Shown: in pieces, positions 46,401 to 57,786 of the stretch
Numbering within the stretch: position 1 is the first letter of the stretch
How the letters are laid out: every line of letters begins with the position of its first letter
Origin: Nematostella vectensis
Taxonomy: Eukaryota; Cnidaria; Anthozoa; Actiniaria; Edwardsiidae
Assembly: GCF_932526225.1 (NCBI RefSeq)
Contig: NC_064041.1
Coordinates: 11,452,813-11,516,812 of the forward strand
Direction of reading: 5' to 3'
DNA: 64,000 bases
Notes under the pieces: generated by a model
The model's input: the letters and a program-made list of their open reading frames with translations, nothing else
Database searches by the model: none
What the model was told of the DNA's origin: nothing
Made by a program: the position numbers and the translations under genes

Positions 46401-46940
46401 ACTGCGGCTCACACAAGAACAAAGTTTCGTAATTATGATTAAATCTAACCTATCTAAATAACTTGAACAATGTCTCTTCGTCTTTTATACCTACTTTCTA
46501 AAATATAACGGATTTACAAAAAAAGAACGTTTAGAAATTTCTATCGTCAATAACGTCCTTATTTAGTTTGTTTTTAGCTTTTGCGGAGTCTGCGAAGCTC
46601 AAGACGAGTTTCAGCGTTTGAGATCTACTAAACTTCGTTGTGAACTAACTTCCCGGGTCTCCAAGGTTTCTTTCTTAGGATATTTGATTTTCGCGAGACC
46701 AAAAATATTAATACTAAAACATCCCCCCCCCCCCCCTCCCTCCGCAAAAAAAAAATCCAAACCCGTAGCTTTTTCAAACCCGCAACCGCACCGACCCGGA
46801 CCCAAATCCCGCCACCAGAAGTCTTTGTTTATGTAATAGCGGGGTGGGGGCATTTGAAGCAGGGTGCTTTACACTCTTGTTGTATAAAAACATCTAATTT
46901 TCAGTTGAGGCTGAGCCGTTCTTATTTTTGGAGCATTATA
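43451..46940. other. Intergenic region, no gene seen
   Basis: No exon could be supported. It holds C-rich homopolymers (45005, 45065, 46725), a T-rich tract near 45430-45475, and an inverted pair of sequences at 45950-46060 and 46655-46800 (both contain AAAAAGCTACGGGTTTGG on opposite strands) that may bound an element of about 0.85 kb. Confidence 0.5.
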
Positions 46941-46959
46941 GTCGTTACGACTATATATA

Positions 46960-47690
46960 CACATCTTTGGCCATCTTTTGTGCGCATCTTAGGCCATCTT
47001 TTGTACGCATCTTTGGCTATTTTTGTCGCATCTTTGGTCATCTTTTGTGCACATTTTTGGCCATCTTTTGTGCGCATCTTTGGCCATCTTTTGTGCGCAT
47101 CTTTGGCCATCTTTTGTGCGCATCTTTGGCCATCTTGTGTGCGCATCTTTGGCCATCTTTTGTGCGCATCTTTGGTCATTTTTTGTCGCATCTTTGGCCA
47201 TCTTTTGTGCGCATCTTTGGTCATCTTTTGTGCTCATCTTTGGTCATCTTTTGTGCGCATCTTTGGCCATATTTTGTGCGCATGTTTGGCCATCTTTTGT
47301 CGCATCTTTGGCCATATTTTGTCGCATCTTTGGCCATCTTTTGTCGCATCTTTGGCCATATTTTGTCGCATCATTGGCCATCTTTTGTCGCATCTTTGGC
47401 CATCTTTTGTGCGCATCTTTGGTCATCTTTTGTGCGCATCTTTGGTCATCTTTTGTGCGCATGTTTGGCCATCTTTTGTCGCATCTTTGGCTATCTTTTG
47501 TCGCATCTTTGGCCATCTTTTGTGCACATCTTTGGCCATCTTTTGTCGCATCTTTGGTCATCTTTTGTGCATATATTTGGCCATTTTTTGTGCGCATCTT
47601 TGGCCATCTTTTGTGCGCATCTTTGGCCATCTTTTGTCACATCTTTGGCCATTTTTTGTACGCATCTTTGGCCATCTTTTGTGCGCAGAG
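46960..47690. repeat. 22-23-bp minisatellite, about 32 copies
   Basis: Direct repeats of TTTGGCCATCTTTTGTGCGCATC, with a TGTCGCATC variant one or two bases shorter. The long ORFs over it in several frames come from the absence of stops in the unit. Confidence 0.93.
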
Positions 47691-48213
47691 ACGTTTAACT
47701 GGATTTTGCTGAATTGTGCGCGATCTTAAAGAGATTTGTTGCACTTATAGAGCTACATTCCATTTCGCGAAAGGTAAGGTTGGCCGTCGTATTTTATTAG
47801 GGGTTTATCATGGATCTGGTGTGTTTAAGGGTTGCTTGAGCAAAATCTCTACAAGAAAACAATTCAGAGAAGTTTTTTAGGGGTGAATTTTTTTAGGCAT
47901 CCCGAGAAATGACCATTTCAAACAGCTTTATCTGTTGCATAATCGGTTACAATGTCTTAGTGTATAACGAGCTTATCATAGCCACAGGGTATGAAAAAAA
48001 TTATCCATAGAAAATCATTAGAGAAGCTCAGGCGCGTACACGGAGGCGGGGGGTGCGCAGGGTGGGTCATTTCTTATTAAGGAATCTTCAAATATGCTTT
48101 TTACGTATGATATGATGCCTACGATAAAGTTAGTACAAATTTGCAAGGCATGCTGGGAAAAAGGCACGTCTCCTCAATGCGCATGCGCCATGGTTTGGCG
48201 TTTTCAGTGTAAA

Positions 48214-48243
48214 TATGGGGGATGGCGAGAGATCTTCACAATA
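48214..48243 (+). CDS. Overlapping upstream ORF at the MKK7 start
   Basis: ATG at 48214, eight bases before the MKK7 ATG and out of frame with it, encodes nine residues and stops at 48241-48243. It could reduce or tune initiation at 48222 if the transcript starts upstream. Confidence 0.35.
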
Positions 48244-51200
48244 AAATACAGAGTTTAGGGCAAAGACTAAAAGAAGAAAACAACTCGAAGGGACCTAAAC
48301 TCCTAGATGTAGATAACGAGGACTTATCTGTGCCGACAAGGCCATTGCTGGATCTAAAAATATCCGCCGGCCACCGAAAACAGCGACCAGGTACGTTGTT
48401 CAATTTCTATAAACCACCAAACGAGGACACATTCTTGTACCAGAAATCCTACGGGTTGCAATGTTCTATCTTCGAAGCTGTCACTCTGTGTTGTTATTTA
48501 GATTTTGGTACCACTAGGTATGTCAAATTAGGTTTTTACGTTACCCTGGCCTTGATGCGTGAGAAAACGATGTGTTTAAGCTTATTAGCCTGGGATCATT
48601 TTGGAAGACGCAAAAATGTTTCGGAGCAAAATTTTGTTTTACTTTCAACGCTTTTGTCTTAAAACAAACACTCATTTCTACCCTAGAACTGTGTTACTGT
48701 ATGTTCAATAGCTCAATAAATAATACAAAATCATTTTCAAATTCTTTGTTCTACATGTAAAAATGATAAATGGGCTAATTATATGATTATGATGACAAGC
48801 ATTTTCTTAGATTTTTAGGATTACTATGATTACTGTATTCTAGGACCGTCATAATTCATACAGTAGGTTGATAGTTTGAATAAGATGCTTGTGCTAGGAG
48901 ATCACATCACTTTTGGGGTGGCAAACTAGCGTGCGCTCAGGCTTTTAGCAGCAAAATTACAATAACCAAAAGCAACTTATTTAGTGCTTAGGAATAAAGT
49001 CAGAATTTTTTTTCATAAAGGGTTTATTTTCATTTAATTTTGTTTTTCATTCTCTGAAATGACGGGCAAAGTTATTTCTGTATTTATTTTGGCTTGAATT
49101 TGCCACCCAAAAGGTTAATGATCTCCTGCTGCAAGTCCACTATTCTGCCTTCTTGGTGGTAATTGCAATGGTATTTAAACTACAGTATACTCTTCATTAT
49201 ATGTATTCAAATAATTTTCTACATAACAACAGTTTGCCTGATTATAATACCGTGTATAAAAATAAGAGTGAAAGGATTCTTATAAATAAGGGTACCTTTT
49301 GACAAATCGGGCTGTTTGGGTTCTTATTAGTATTACTATTTCCTATACACCCAACAATAACAGTCAATGCTGAACACAGCATAAAAGCCTAAAGTATTTA
49401 ACTACATTATTCAATGCACACAAAAGTTATGAAAAGTATCTTTTCTTTGTTATTATAAACTGGTGTTCCTACTGGGAATGCCAACAAGTCATTTAATAAG
49501 GTTCTATTATAATAGCTTCTACAGTATCTAGTTGGCAGGTATTTTTTCCATTATTTTTTTTAGCTTTAAACACTGGTAAGGTACATGCGAAATCTAAAAC
49601 CCTAGCCCTAAACCCTGTTTGTTGTCATTGTGCAGGGAAGCTCTCCTTCCAGGGTCCACTTAGCCCACTCAAAAAGTCGCTTCATCATCAGAAGCATAAG
49701 GATGATGACAGGTTGGTAGTTTTTATTATTATTCACTATGTGCAACTTAAAGGTGCTCTTTCATGGTGGAAGAGTGATTTTACTGTTGACTGTACCATCA
49801 AAGCACTCAAAACCATGTAATCGAAATAGCCAGGTTTATTAAAATGACCTTTGATCTTCCAAATAAACACAATATTATGGTTAAAACTGTCTCAAATCGA
49901 ATAGAAGGAAATAAGTTGAATACATATAGTATGTTTAGGGGTAGGAAGGCTATTCAGTATGATTACTTAGATCTGCATCTTTTTATAATTAAAGAATAAA
50001 ATTAGGTAAGTTTTATTGCAGGGTTTGATTTCACAGCGATTAAAGTACAGTAGATTAAGGTTACTACTGAGATGGGCATCTCATTTGCACAGGGTTCATC
50101 AGTCATTGAAAACTTTGTGTAGTTGATGATCTTATAATATATCTGCTATTTTCCATTTTTAGCGCTCACATTGAAAAGAAATTAAAGGAAATCAAGCAAC
50201 AAACTGGAATTCTTAAACTTGGAGACAAGGTATCGATTGTCATTATCAGGTTTATTTATCTTCCTCTATGTGCATTTTTTTATTTTGTTTGTATTTGTTT
50301 ATATTTTTGGTTGCATAAAGTATTGGTGATGTCTATGTTAATGATGACTTTGGTTCTGTTGATAGTGTGAGTGATTTGATTGATTTTGATGATGATTTTA
50401 GGTCATCACGACTTATGTTGATGATGATAATGATGATAGTAATGATGATTTTGATCATGATGGTGATCATAATGATGATCATTATGATAATGATAATGAT
50501 GATGATAGTAATGATGATTATAACAATGATGGCGATAGTAATGATGGTGATAGTTAATGATGATGATGATGATCCTGATGATGACTGTTATGATGATAAT
50601 GATGATGATCCTGTACAGGCCTTGAGACAAACACACAGCCCAAGAAATCCATAAATGCAAAATAGACAAAGTGGCATGATGAATTTATGGATCAAATTTG
50701 TATTACTTTGCATGAGTGCATTTTAAGCTAGGTCTTTCACATTTTATTGTTGCAGAAGTATGACTTCAGCCTTGATGACCTTGAGATGTCGGGTGAGATT
50801 GGGTATGGGACGTGTGGCCAGGTCTGTAAAATGAAGCACAAGAAATCAGGGCAGGTTTTAGCTGTAAAGGTGAGATAACAGAAGTATATCTACAAACTTT
50901 TTCAGTTTCATGGCCTGCCAGAAGTAAACTGGTGCAAATGCTGCTTTAAATAAGGCAAATTTTATGCTCCCGCGAGTCATAAAAAGCATCCATTTCCATC
51001 GGCTTATTCAAGCAAGTAACCAAAATATTTTCAATCAAATATTATCAGAATTTTTTCCTAGATTGTTATTTTGAAGTTTCCTTGCAAATAAACAACTGTA
51101 TTTACAATGATAAGCAATAACAAAGGAGTTGGTGATTAGCATTCTTTAAGAGTAAAGTAATTCAAGCGAATTTCTTGCTATGCAGAGAATGGCCCGTAGT

Positions 51201-54200
51201 CATAACAAGGAGGAACAGAAGAGAATTCTAATGGATCTGGAGGTTGTGATGAAAAGCCATGACTGCCCTTATATCGTCACCTGTATGGGGGCGTTGATAT
51301 CAAAGGTAAATCCATGACTGTGTTGGTAACTATGGTAATGCCCTCTTTAGTTATACCTTGGCTTACTTATCAATAAGCCTTTACCAACATGTGCCAGTAT
51401 ATCATGTATATAATGTTGGTATGTTTATTTGAATTGAGTTTATGGCTTCTTGACTTTTGTGTTTTTAGTCTGATGTGATCATTCAACTAATGACAACTTG
51501 ACTTTTGTGTTTTTAGTCTGATGTGTTCATTTGTATGGAGCTGATGGCTACTTGCTTAGACAAGCTACTCAAGAGGTTACAAAACCCCATTCCTGAGCAC
51601 ATCCTGGGCAAAATGGCAGTTGCAGTGAGTACAAACAATCAAACTTCCCCTCTTCCCTGGAATTTAACATTTTAGGGATAAACACATAAAAGGAATTGGT
51701 GCCTGCCTCCCCCTGACAAACTAGACCCCCCCCCAAATAAAAAAAGTTGTAGATATGTAAAACCTTGTAGTCATAGTTTTAACTTTGCACAGTTACATCC
51801 TGTTGTACTGTATCCATGTTCTAATGACTTTGGTGTGGAAATGTTGCACTGTCTGTTTGCCTCATCGTTACGAAGCCATGTACTATAGCCATATTTTGAT
51901 TACTTCTTTTTTTCAGATTGTCAAAGCATTGCATTATCTTAAAGAAGAACATGGAGTAATGCACAGAGGTATGGTGTGGATAACTGTTATTGATAATTAT
52001 GATGATGATGGTGGAGATGTTGATGGTGGTGGTGATGATGATGATGATGATAGCAAAGATGGCGGTGGTGATGGCAGTTGTGATGGTTGGGGAGATATTG
52101 TCGTAATGATAATGGTGGTGATGATGATGGTTTTAAAGTTGGTGGAGATGATGGTGATATTGATGGTGATGGTGATGATGGCGCAGTGATGGTGGTAGTG
52201 ATAGTCAAAATAATGATAGTGATCACAATGATTATGGTGATGATAATGTTGGTGGCGATTGAGATAGTGATTGATGACGCTAACAATACTTATGTTGTTG
52301 ATGATAGTAATGATGATGATGATGATTCTGCCAATCTTATTCACAGATGTAAAGCCATCCAACATGCTGCTAGACTCAGCAGGATGTGTGAAGCTGTGTG
52401 ATTTCAGCATCAGTGGACGGCTGGTGGACTCCAAGGCAAAGACTAAGAGCGCAGGATGTGCAGCTTACATGGCTGTAAGATCATCTCATTATCCAACCCA
52501 GAAACTCAATCTCCTTCATGCCCTGAGCACCAATTAGAGGCATTAGGGTTGTGTGTTGGCACGCATCCAAGAGGAAAACTCTGTGTACTTTTTTCACACA
52601 AAAATATACCTTAGCTAGCTCAAAAGGGTGGTGGGTTTAACTCCCATAAACCCTCCCCCTCCTCCTAAATACAGGGCTTCTGGAATTACGCGCTTGTGCG
52701 GAAGCGCGTAATTTGGCTTTTTCCGCGTAATCCACAAATCTCTGTGTAATCCTGCGTAATTTGGCTAAATTTTGAAAGACAAAGCATTAAATTGCACAGC
52801 TGATGTGTTTTTTAGCTTTCTTACCTCTATTTCTCGTAAAAAAGAGAGATATTCTTCGTAAGAGTGTGATATTTCTAACTGAATTTTGAAAACAAATAAA
52901 ATGACTAGGCATTCTTTGCTAAACCGCGAAGGCCTAGAACTAATAATAAAATACCTTTTTTAATTGGCTGGTGGCTAGGAGCCAATGAAAACTCGCCTAA
53001 GATATTTTCACACAAAAAATAACCTTTTCAAGTTATTTCGTGCTTTCCTTCGGTACAAAATGTAGTTTGGGCATAACAGTTGATATTCCGTGTAATTTAG
53101 CGCGTAATTCAGTAAAGAATCCTGCAAAATTTTGATTTTTAAAGAAAAAGTGTATTGAAAAATCCTGCGTAATTTAGCACGTGATGATTGATTTTCCGCG
53201 TAATTTAGCAAAGAATCCCACGTAATTTTGAGTTGTTTTCCGCGTAATTCCAGAAGCCCTGTAAATGTGATTCTGCACCCTGTGGAATTGTGACTGGAAT
53301 CACAAGTAGTTGAGTGTTAGTATATTTTAGTATGTCAGTATATGGGGCCTCTCACCTATGCTGAAACAAGTAAAGTAAAATTCAAGCTAAGTTTACAGTA
53401 ACTTCTAATGATTTGTAAGTTTGATGAATTGTGTGTTCCTTGGTTTGATTTTGCTTTTTATTCTAGCCTGAACGGATTGACCCCCCTGATCCAATGAATC
53501 CTAATTATGACGTCCGTGCGGATGTCTGGAGCCTAGGCATATCTCTGGTAGGTCAAGTCAGGATTTGTACATCAAGGGTTTTACATATTGGGTGCTTAAA
53601 AATAATGCTTTCCCTGCATAAAAAAAAAATCATGATATTTGCTGTTTTTTTGCGTTAAGTGTGTTTATTGTATTTGTGTGGTTCTTGTGTAATAAAGGTC
53701 ATTATAAGGTTTAAACTTTATACTTTAGTGTGTCTGCTAATATCTTATTAATAGATTATTTATTTTTTTGTGTAAATACCATTCAAACTTTCAAACTTTG
53801 CATACTTCACTTACCAAGTTGATTAAAAAATAGCACCATGGCTTCCCCTAATAAGTTGCAATTGCATACCACATACTGTACCTCACACTTTTCTTGAGCG
53901 ACAAAATGGCTTGTTGTTCTTTCCTCAGGTTGAGCTTGCTACAGGAGAGTTCCCTTACAGGAACTGCACAACAGAGTTTGAAGTTCTCACTAGAGTGATG
54001 GGCGAGGACCCTCCATCCCTGCCAGGCAGCAAGGGGTTCTCCCATGATTTCTCCTCCTTTGTTGATGAGTGGTAAGATGCCCTGTTTTCTCATTTCCCAA
54101 GTGGGGTCCTCAGATACGTCCTTGATGTGCAGTGTCAAAGGGTGGATGAAACCTTTGTTTGAGATTTTGGTTTCTTTTTAAGGAGGATGGGGGGGGAGTA

Positions 54201-55461
54201 ACATACAAACTATGTTGGTATTTTGGGGGTTTACCATTTTGCTAACCATATAAAATTGAAGCAGAAAAAAATTATGGCATAATACAGTAAATACACAGAA
54301 AGGGGGCCATGCTAAACATTTTTGGCCAATCAGATTCGGCTTGAACACCATAAACATTTTGAAAAAAAAGTTCAGCCAATGAAAAACGCAGGACATTGTT
54401 TATTTGACCTCGTATGTACGTGTAGTCGACTATGGGAAACACGGGCCGTGCGGGCCCTATCGGATAGGTCTTTTGGGCAAGATTGCTTTAGAGAATTGTC
54501 TATTTTTCATTAACATTGCACAGAAATATACCTTCAGTTATACCAGATAATTAATAGCACAGCGTGTATATTGAAATTAGTTCCTCTCGGAATGTTTTCT
54601 TTTCTATTTTTATCTGTCTATTGAGCGTGGGAACACCCTAACCTGATTGGCCTGAACTTTTTATGTTTACGGTGTTCAAGCTGAATCTGATTGGTCAAAG
54701 TTGTTCAGCATGGCCTGTTTCTGTGTCATCACTTTAACTACTGTATGTTGTTGATGCTCGAATTTCTTAACAAGAGAAAAAAAAATCTGGGATTTTTATG
54801 GGGTGAGGGGGGGGCATAAAATTGATTCAGTTTTGTTTTTGGTTTAAAATTTTTATCACATTTTTCCTGTATTGATAATTTCTTCTCTGGTATGAAAATT
54901 CTGTAAAGCACTTTTTTGTCTTATTCTAGTTTGACAAAAGACTTCCATTATCGCCCCAAATACAACAAATTATTGGTAAGTATTAACTGTATTTGTTGGT
55001 TTATGGGGGATCCTTTTTTAGGAATTTGGGACTTGTATTGGACTATGTACATAAAGACACCCTGGAAGCCAGAGCCTACTCCCATTATAGGCCGAGTGGC
55101 GACAAGCATAACATTCCTTCTGCTGCTTCCACACTCCTGTCACCATTTTGTTGTGGTGCTTTTGGGTTTTGGCGATGTAAGACCCTCTGGAACCCAGGGA
55201 AGCTCAAAGACTACGTAATAGAGAAAGGGAAAATAAAAACAAGGTTTAACATATGTTACATCTCTGTGAAAAAGGCCTTTTTTGGCTTTTCCTTCGCAAG
55301 TCACATGTGTAACGTTTTTACATCACGTCATTATAAATAATTCTGTTTGTGAGCTCAACTAAATTTTAGTCCTTTCTTTCCAGGTTCATCCATTTATTAC
55401 CTCTTATGACTCTAAAGAGGTGGATGTGGCAGGATGGCTTAAAGAATCTCTTGCTAGCTAG
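48222..55461 (+). CDS. MAP2K7: MAP kinase kinase 7 (MKK7) ortholog with DFS in place of DFG (12 exons, 393 aa)
   Basis: Exons 48222-48390, 49636-49711, 50163-50229, 50756-50869, 51186-51305, 51517-51624, 51917-51968, 52347-52474, 53467-53547, 53929-54071, 54930-54975 and 55384-55461 chain in phase. The protein closely follows animal MKK7: an N-terminal docking region with basic clusters, kinase glycine loop G120-x-G122-x-x-G125, VAIK-type lysine K142, catalytic HRD (234-236), activation loop SKAKT (264-268, the MKK7 phosphorylation motif), APE as APE (MAPERIDPPDP), and the C-terminal DVD docking site (EVDVAGWL). MKK7 phosphorylates JNK in stress signalling. The magnesium-binding DFG is D254-F255-S256 here (GAT TTC AGC), a one-base change from Gly. 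Other catalytic residues look intact, so the gene is not obviously dead. Introns hold (GAT)n tracts, a 590-bp TIR element and a duplicated acceptor. Confidence 0.93.
50370..50620 (+). repeat. (GAT)n tract in an MKK7 intron
   Basis: Interrupted GATGATGATAATG tract between exons 50163-50229 and 50756-50869. Confidence 0.9.
51448..51528 (+). repeat. 48-bp tandem duplication of an MKK7 splice acceptor
   Basis: CTTGACTTTTGTGTTTTTAG followed by TCTGATGTG occurs twice, with acceptors ending at 51468 and 51516. The second opens the true exon (SDVFICMEL). Use of the first would read into a TGA about 30 bases later. Confidence 0.85.
51995..52340 (+). repeat. (GAT)n / (GGT)n tract in an MKK7 intron
   Basis: Interrupted GATGGTGGTGATGATG tract filling most of the intron between 51968 and 52347. 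Confidence 0.9.
52672..53261. mobile_element. 590-bp TIR element with repeated GCGTAATT motifs
   Basis: Perfect 21-bp terminal inverted repeats (CAGGGCTTCTGGAATTACGC, plus G) bound the element in an MKK7 intron. Flanking TA on both sides fits a TA target duplication. At least eight copies of a CGCGTAATT(T/C) motif in both orientations lie near the ends, like subterminal transposase-binding repeats. No transposase frame. Confidence 0.85.
54294..54728. mobile_element. MITE-like element with about 80-bp inverted repeats
   Basis: Left arm (ACACAGAAA, then GCCATGCTAAAC, CCAATCAGATTCGGCTTGAA) and right arm (reverse complement CCAATCAGATTCAGCTTGAA, then GCCATGCTGAAC) match with a few mismatches. 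It lies in the MKK7 intron before exon 54930. Confidence 0.75.
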
Positions 55462-55708
55462 TACTTTGAAGCTCTCTTGTAAGGCATCAACTCAACCTTC
55501 CCTTAATGCACTTTATTTTTTTTTTTTTACATTAGGGACCAGTCATTATTTATCTATGGGGGGGGGCTGGGTAATTTTCCAGTCAAAGGTGAAACTTTTG
55601 TCAAAGCCCCCCCTTAATTGAAGAAAATTGCAGATAGCCCCCCCTCCGTATTATAATTTTAAAAGATGACGCCCCCCCCCCAAAAAAAATGGGGCACCTG
55701 AGACCTAC

Positions 55709-56350
55709 CTAATAAAGAACGAAATCAGCAAATCTTGAATTTTGTGTAGTTTTTCGGCCACTTCTAGATGTAAGTACCTCTGCAGAGCCACCTTCCTCAT
55801 CGCCATCGCAATCACTTCTATCACTGTCACTGTCACTGCTGCTGTCACACAAAACGAGGTCTTCATCACTGTCACTTTCAATTTCACTATCTTCAGAACC
55901 AAATTGTTGATCAAAATCTGCTACAGGTTGATCATCAGGCACAGCTCTTCTATCCTGATTGTAGTAGTGAACGGTAATGCGCCTGATTTTGTCCTTTTTC
56001 TTCCCTGTCTTTGAAGGTTATAATGGATCAAATACTTATCAAGTTCTGAAACGACAAGTGATGGCAGCTTGCCATTCTCAATAAGTTCCTGCCAGTTGTA
56101 ATCAGAAACCTCCTTCTTTTTTCGTTCTTGCCTTGCATCTTTGCGTTGCTTTTCCCGGATTTTGGAGATGGTTTCCAATGACGATAGATGTTCTAAATAG
56201 GATCTGACATATTTTTCGTCAACAATAAATGCCTGGGAAAATTTCTTGATTTCTTCATTGTCTTCGAGGGACAATTTCTTTTGCTCAAATAACTTCTTAA
56301 TGTTAGCTCTTGGCTGCCAGTCATCTGGACCACGATCATTTCCCTTGCTG
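55709..56350 (-). pseudogene. Element-encoded SAP-like domain protein, frameshifted
   Basis: Read leftwards, the frame carries DDWQPRANIKKLFEQKKLSL, a charged helix, then a SAP-type motif (YNWQELIENGKLPSLVVSEL, then DKYLIH) found in transposon-linked and DNA-binding proteins. Near 56015 the frame shifts: the expected Gly/Lys-rich end (KTGKKKDKI) and the acidic Ser/Asp/Glu tail are in another frame that ends at 55709. A single-base change breaks the ORF, so this copy is probably inactive. Confidence 0.55.
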
Positions 56351-56357
56351 TCTGTGA

Positions 56358-56765
56358 GTGATTGTTATTGATACAATAACAAATGCCAAGTCTAAGCTTA
56401 TCAGTATTGGAGTAACCTATAAGTCATTATCTTCCGTAAGCTTAAAGAAAAAGTCAAGTCTTGCAAAGAGAAGAAGAAAAGAAAATGCTTGCAAAGCCAA
56501 AAAAAGAAAAAGGAAAAGAGAAGACACTGCAATGCATAAACTGATTGTCAAGCTTACAGATGAGTTTACCTATACTCTCTGCTTCCCTGATGGATATAAT
56601 GTAGCCTTACAAAGTCAACATGCTGTGTGCGAGGATGAGATTAACACTGAGGCCTTAGGACTGTTGAAGAGTTGTGACATCATGAAGTTAGACCTTCTAT
56701 TCAATCAGGGCTTTTTTGCGCTCGATGCACTTGCAATAATAGGGCAGACCATTGCCGCACTTTAA
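56358..56765 (+). CDS. Element-encoded ORF of unknown function
   Basis: Open for 135 codons, with no ATG until 56532; an upstream exon or a downstream start is needed. A Lys/Arg-rich cluster (AKRRRKENACKAKKRKRKRE) precedes a mixed alpha/beta-like segment with no recognised family. It is divergent from the SAP-like frame and inside the same transposon. Confidence 0.35.
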   Translation: MIVIDTITNAKSKLISIGVTYKSLSSVSLKKKSSLAKRRRKENACKAKKRKRKREDTAMHKLIVKLTDEFTYTLCFPDGYNVALQSQHAVCEDEINTEALGLLKSCDIMKLDLLFNQGFFALDALAIIGQTIAAL

Positions 56766-57396
56766 TAAGATGATGTTCACTCTTTTTGTTGAAAATGTTG
56801 TTGTTTTACAGAAAATTATTGATAAATGTCATGATATTCAAATGGTATTTTCATAAATTGTCAATTCTTTATCCTACATAACATCTCATCTAACTGGTTT
56901 TCAATATAACAACTCTTTGAAAAATCATGCTGATTAACAAGATGGCCCCCCCTGTTTATTGTACCTAAAATACAATGACCCCCCCTCTTTGCTAATTTAA
57001 AATGGCCTTGACCCCCCCTTTTTTTCTCCCAGCCCCCCCTATAGATAAATAATGACTGGTCCCTTAGCAGAATGTTCTGAATATTCTATACATTTAAAGA
57101 CATTTTGTAATCTTGAAGACTTCCTATTACCCTGGGTACCAGAGGCTCCGAGCTTCGCAGTGACAACAATAATCGTTGATAATTCTTCCTATCCATTAGG
57201 CTGTCAATGTAAAAGAGAACATACAGCTTATTGAAAAGGCTGTCCACCTGATGCATGTATAAAAAATCAAGTCACAGAGTGTTACAGTGTAAAGCACAGA
57301 GATTTAGGTATGCAACAATTTTGCATAGAAAGTGAGTATAAGATTATGGCATAACAATTTTTTAGGTGGACAACCTTTTCAATATCCTATTCCTCT

Positions 57397-57581
57397 CAGG
57401 GGCGTAGCCAGGTTTATTTCATTGGGCCAGGGCCCAAAGCGATTTCTCAAGAACTTCTGCTTCCAACTGAGTCATAACGACTAAGATGTAATAGAGATTG
57501 TAACGACTAAGATGTAATAGCTTACTGGCCCAGAAAGCGGGGGGGGGGGGGGGGGGGGGCACCCCCTTGGCTATGCCCCTG
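57397..57581. mobile_element. MITE-like element, 185 bp
   Basis: CAGGGGCGTAGCCAGG at the left and CCTTGGCTATGCCCCTG at the right form imperfect inverted ends. It contains an inner GATGTAATAG duplication and a G homopolymer. Confidence 0.6.
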
Positions 57582-57637
57582 CTCCGCATTTGTATTTCAT
57601 TTTGCAAATAATATAGCCTGCCTTATCGAAATCAACT

Positions 57638-57786
57638 CCAGTGGCAGATCCAGTGGTGGTGTAACCCACCTAACTAAAAAATTTGATGCATGAAAGCTAA
57701 ATCCATAGATAATCAGATTCTTCCCACTGCACTTTTGTATGTATTGGCTTGTTGCTCCACCTGAAAAATCCTGGATCCGCCCCTGG
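57638..57786. mobile_element. MITE-like element, 149 bp
   Basis: CCAGTGGCAGATCCAG at the left and CTGGATCCGCCCCTGG at the right form inverted ends. Similar AATCCTGGATCTGCC ends occur singly elsewhere (13905, 3125). Confidence 0.6.

Larger units (their letters stand above)
55535..57063. mobile_element. 1.5-kb PIF/Harbinger-like DNA transposon with TTA target duplication
   Basis: Terminal inverted repeats begin GGGACCAGTCATTATTTATC and match exactly for 23 bp, followed by G-rich subterminal sequence at both ends. TTA flanks both ends (55532-55534 and 57064-57066). A 3-bp TWA duplication and GG-starting ends fit PIF/Harbinger. It carries two divergent reading frames and no recognisable DDE transposase, so it is non-autonomous or a remnant. 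Confidence 0.8.

Noticed and set aside
46854-47729. 291-aa ORF and overlapping frames on both strands
   Set aside because: Pure 22-23-bp minisatellite; every frame gives the same kind of periodic peptide.
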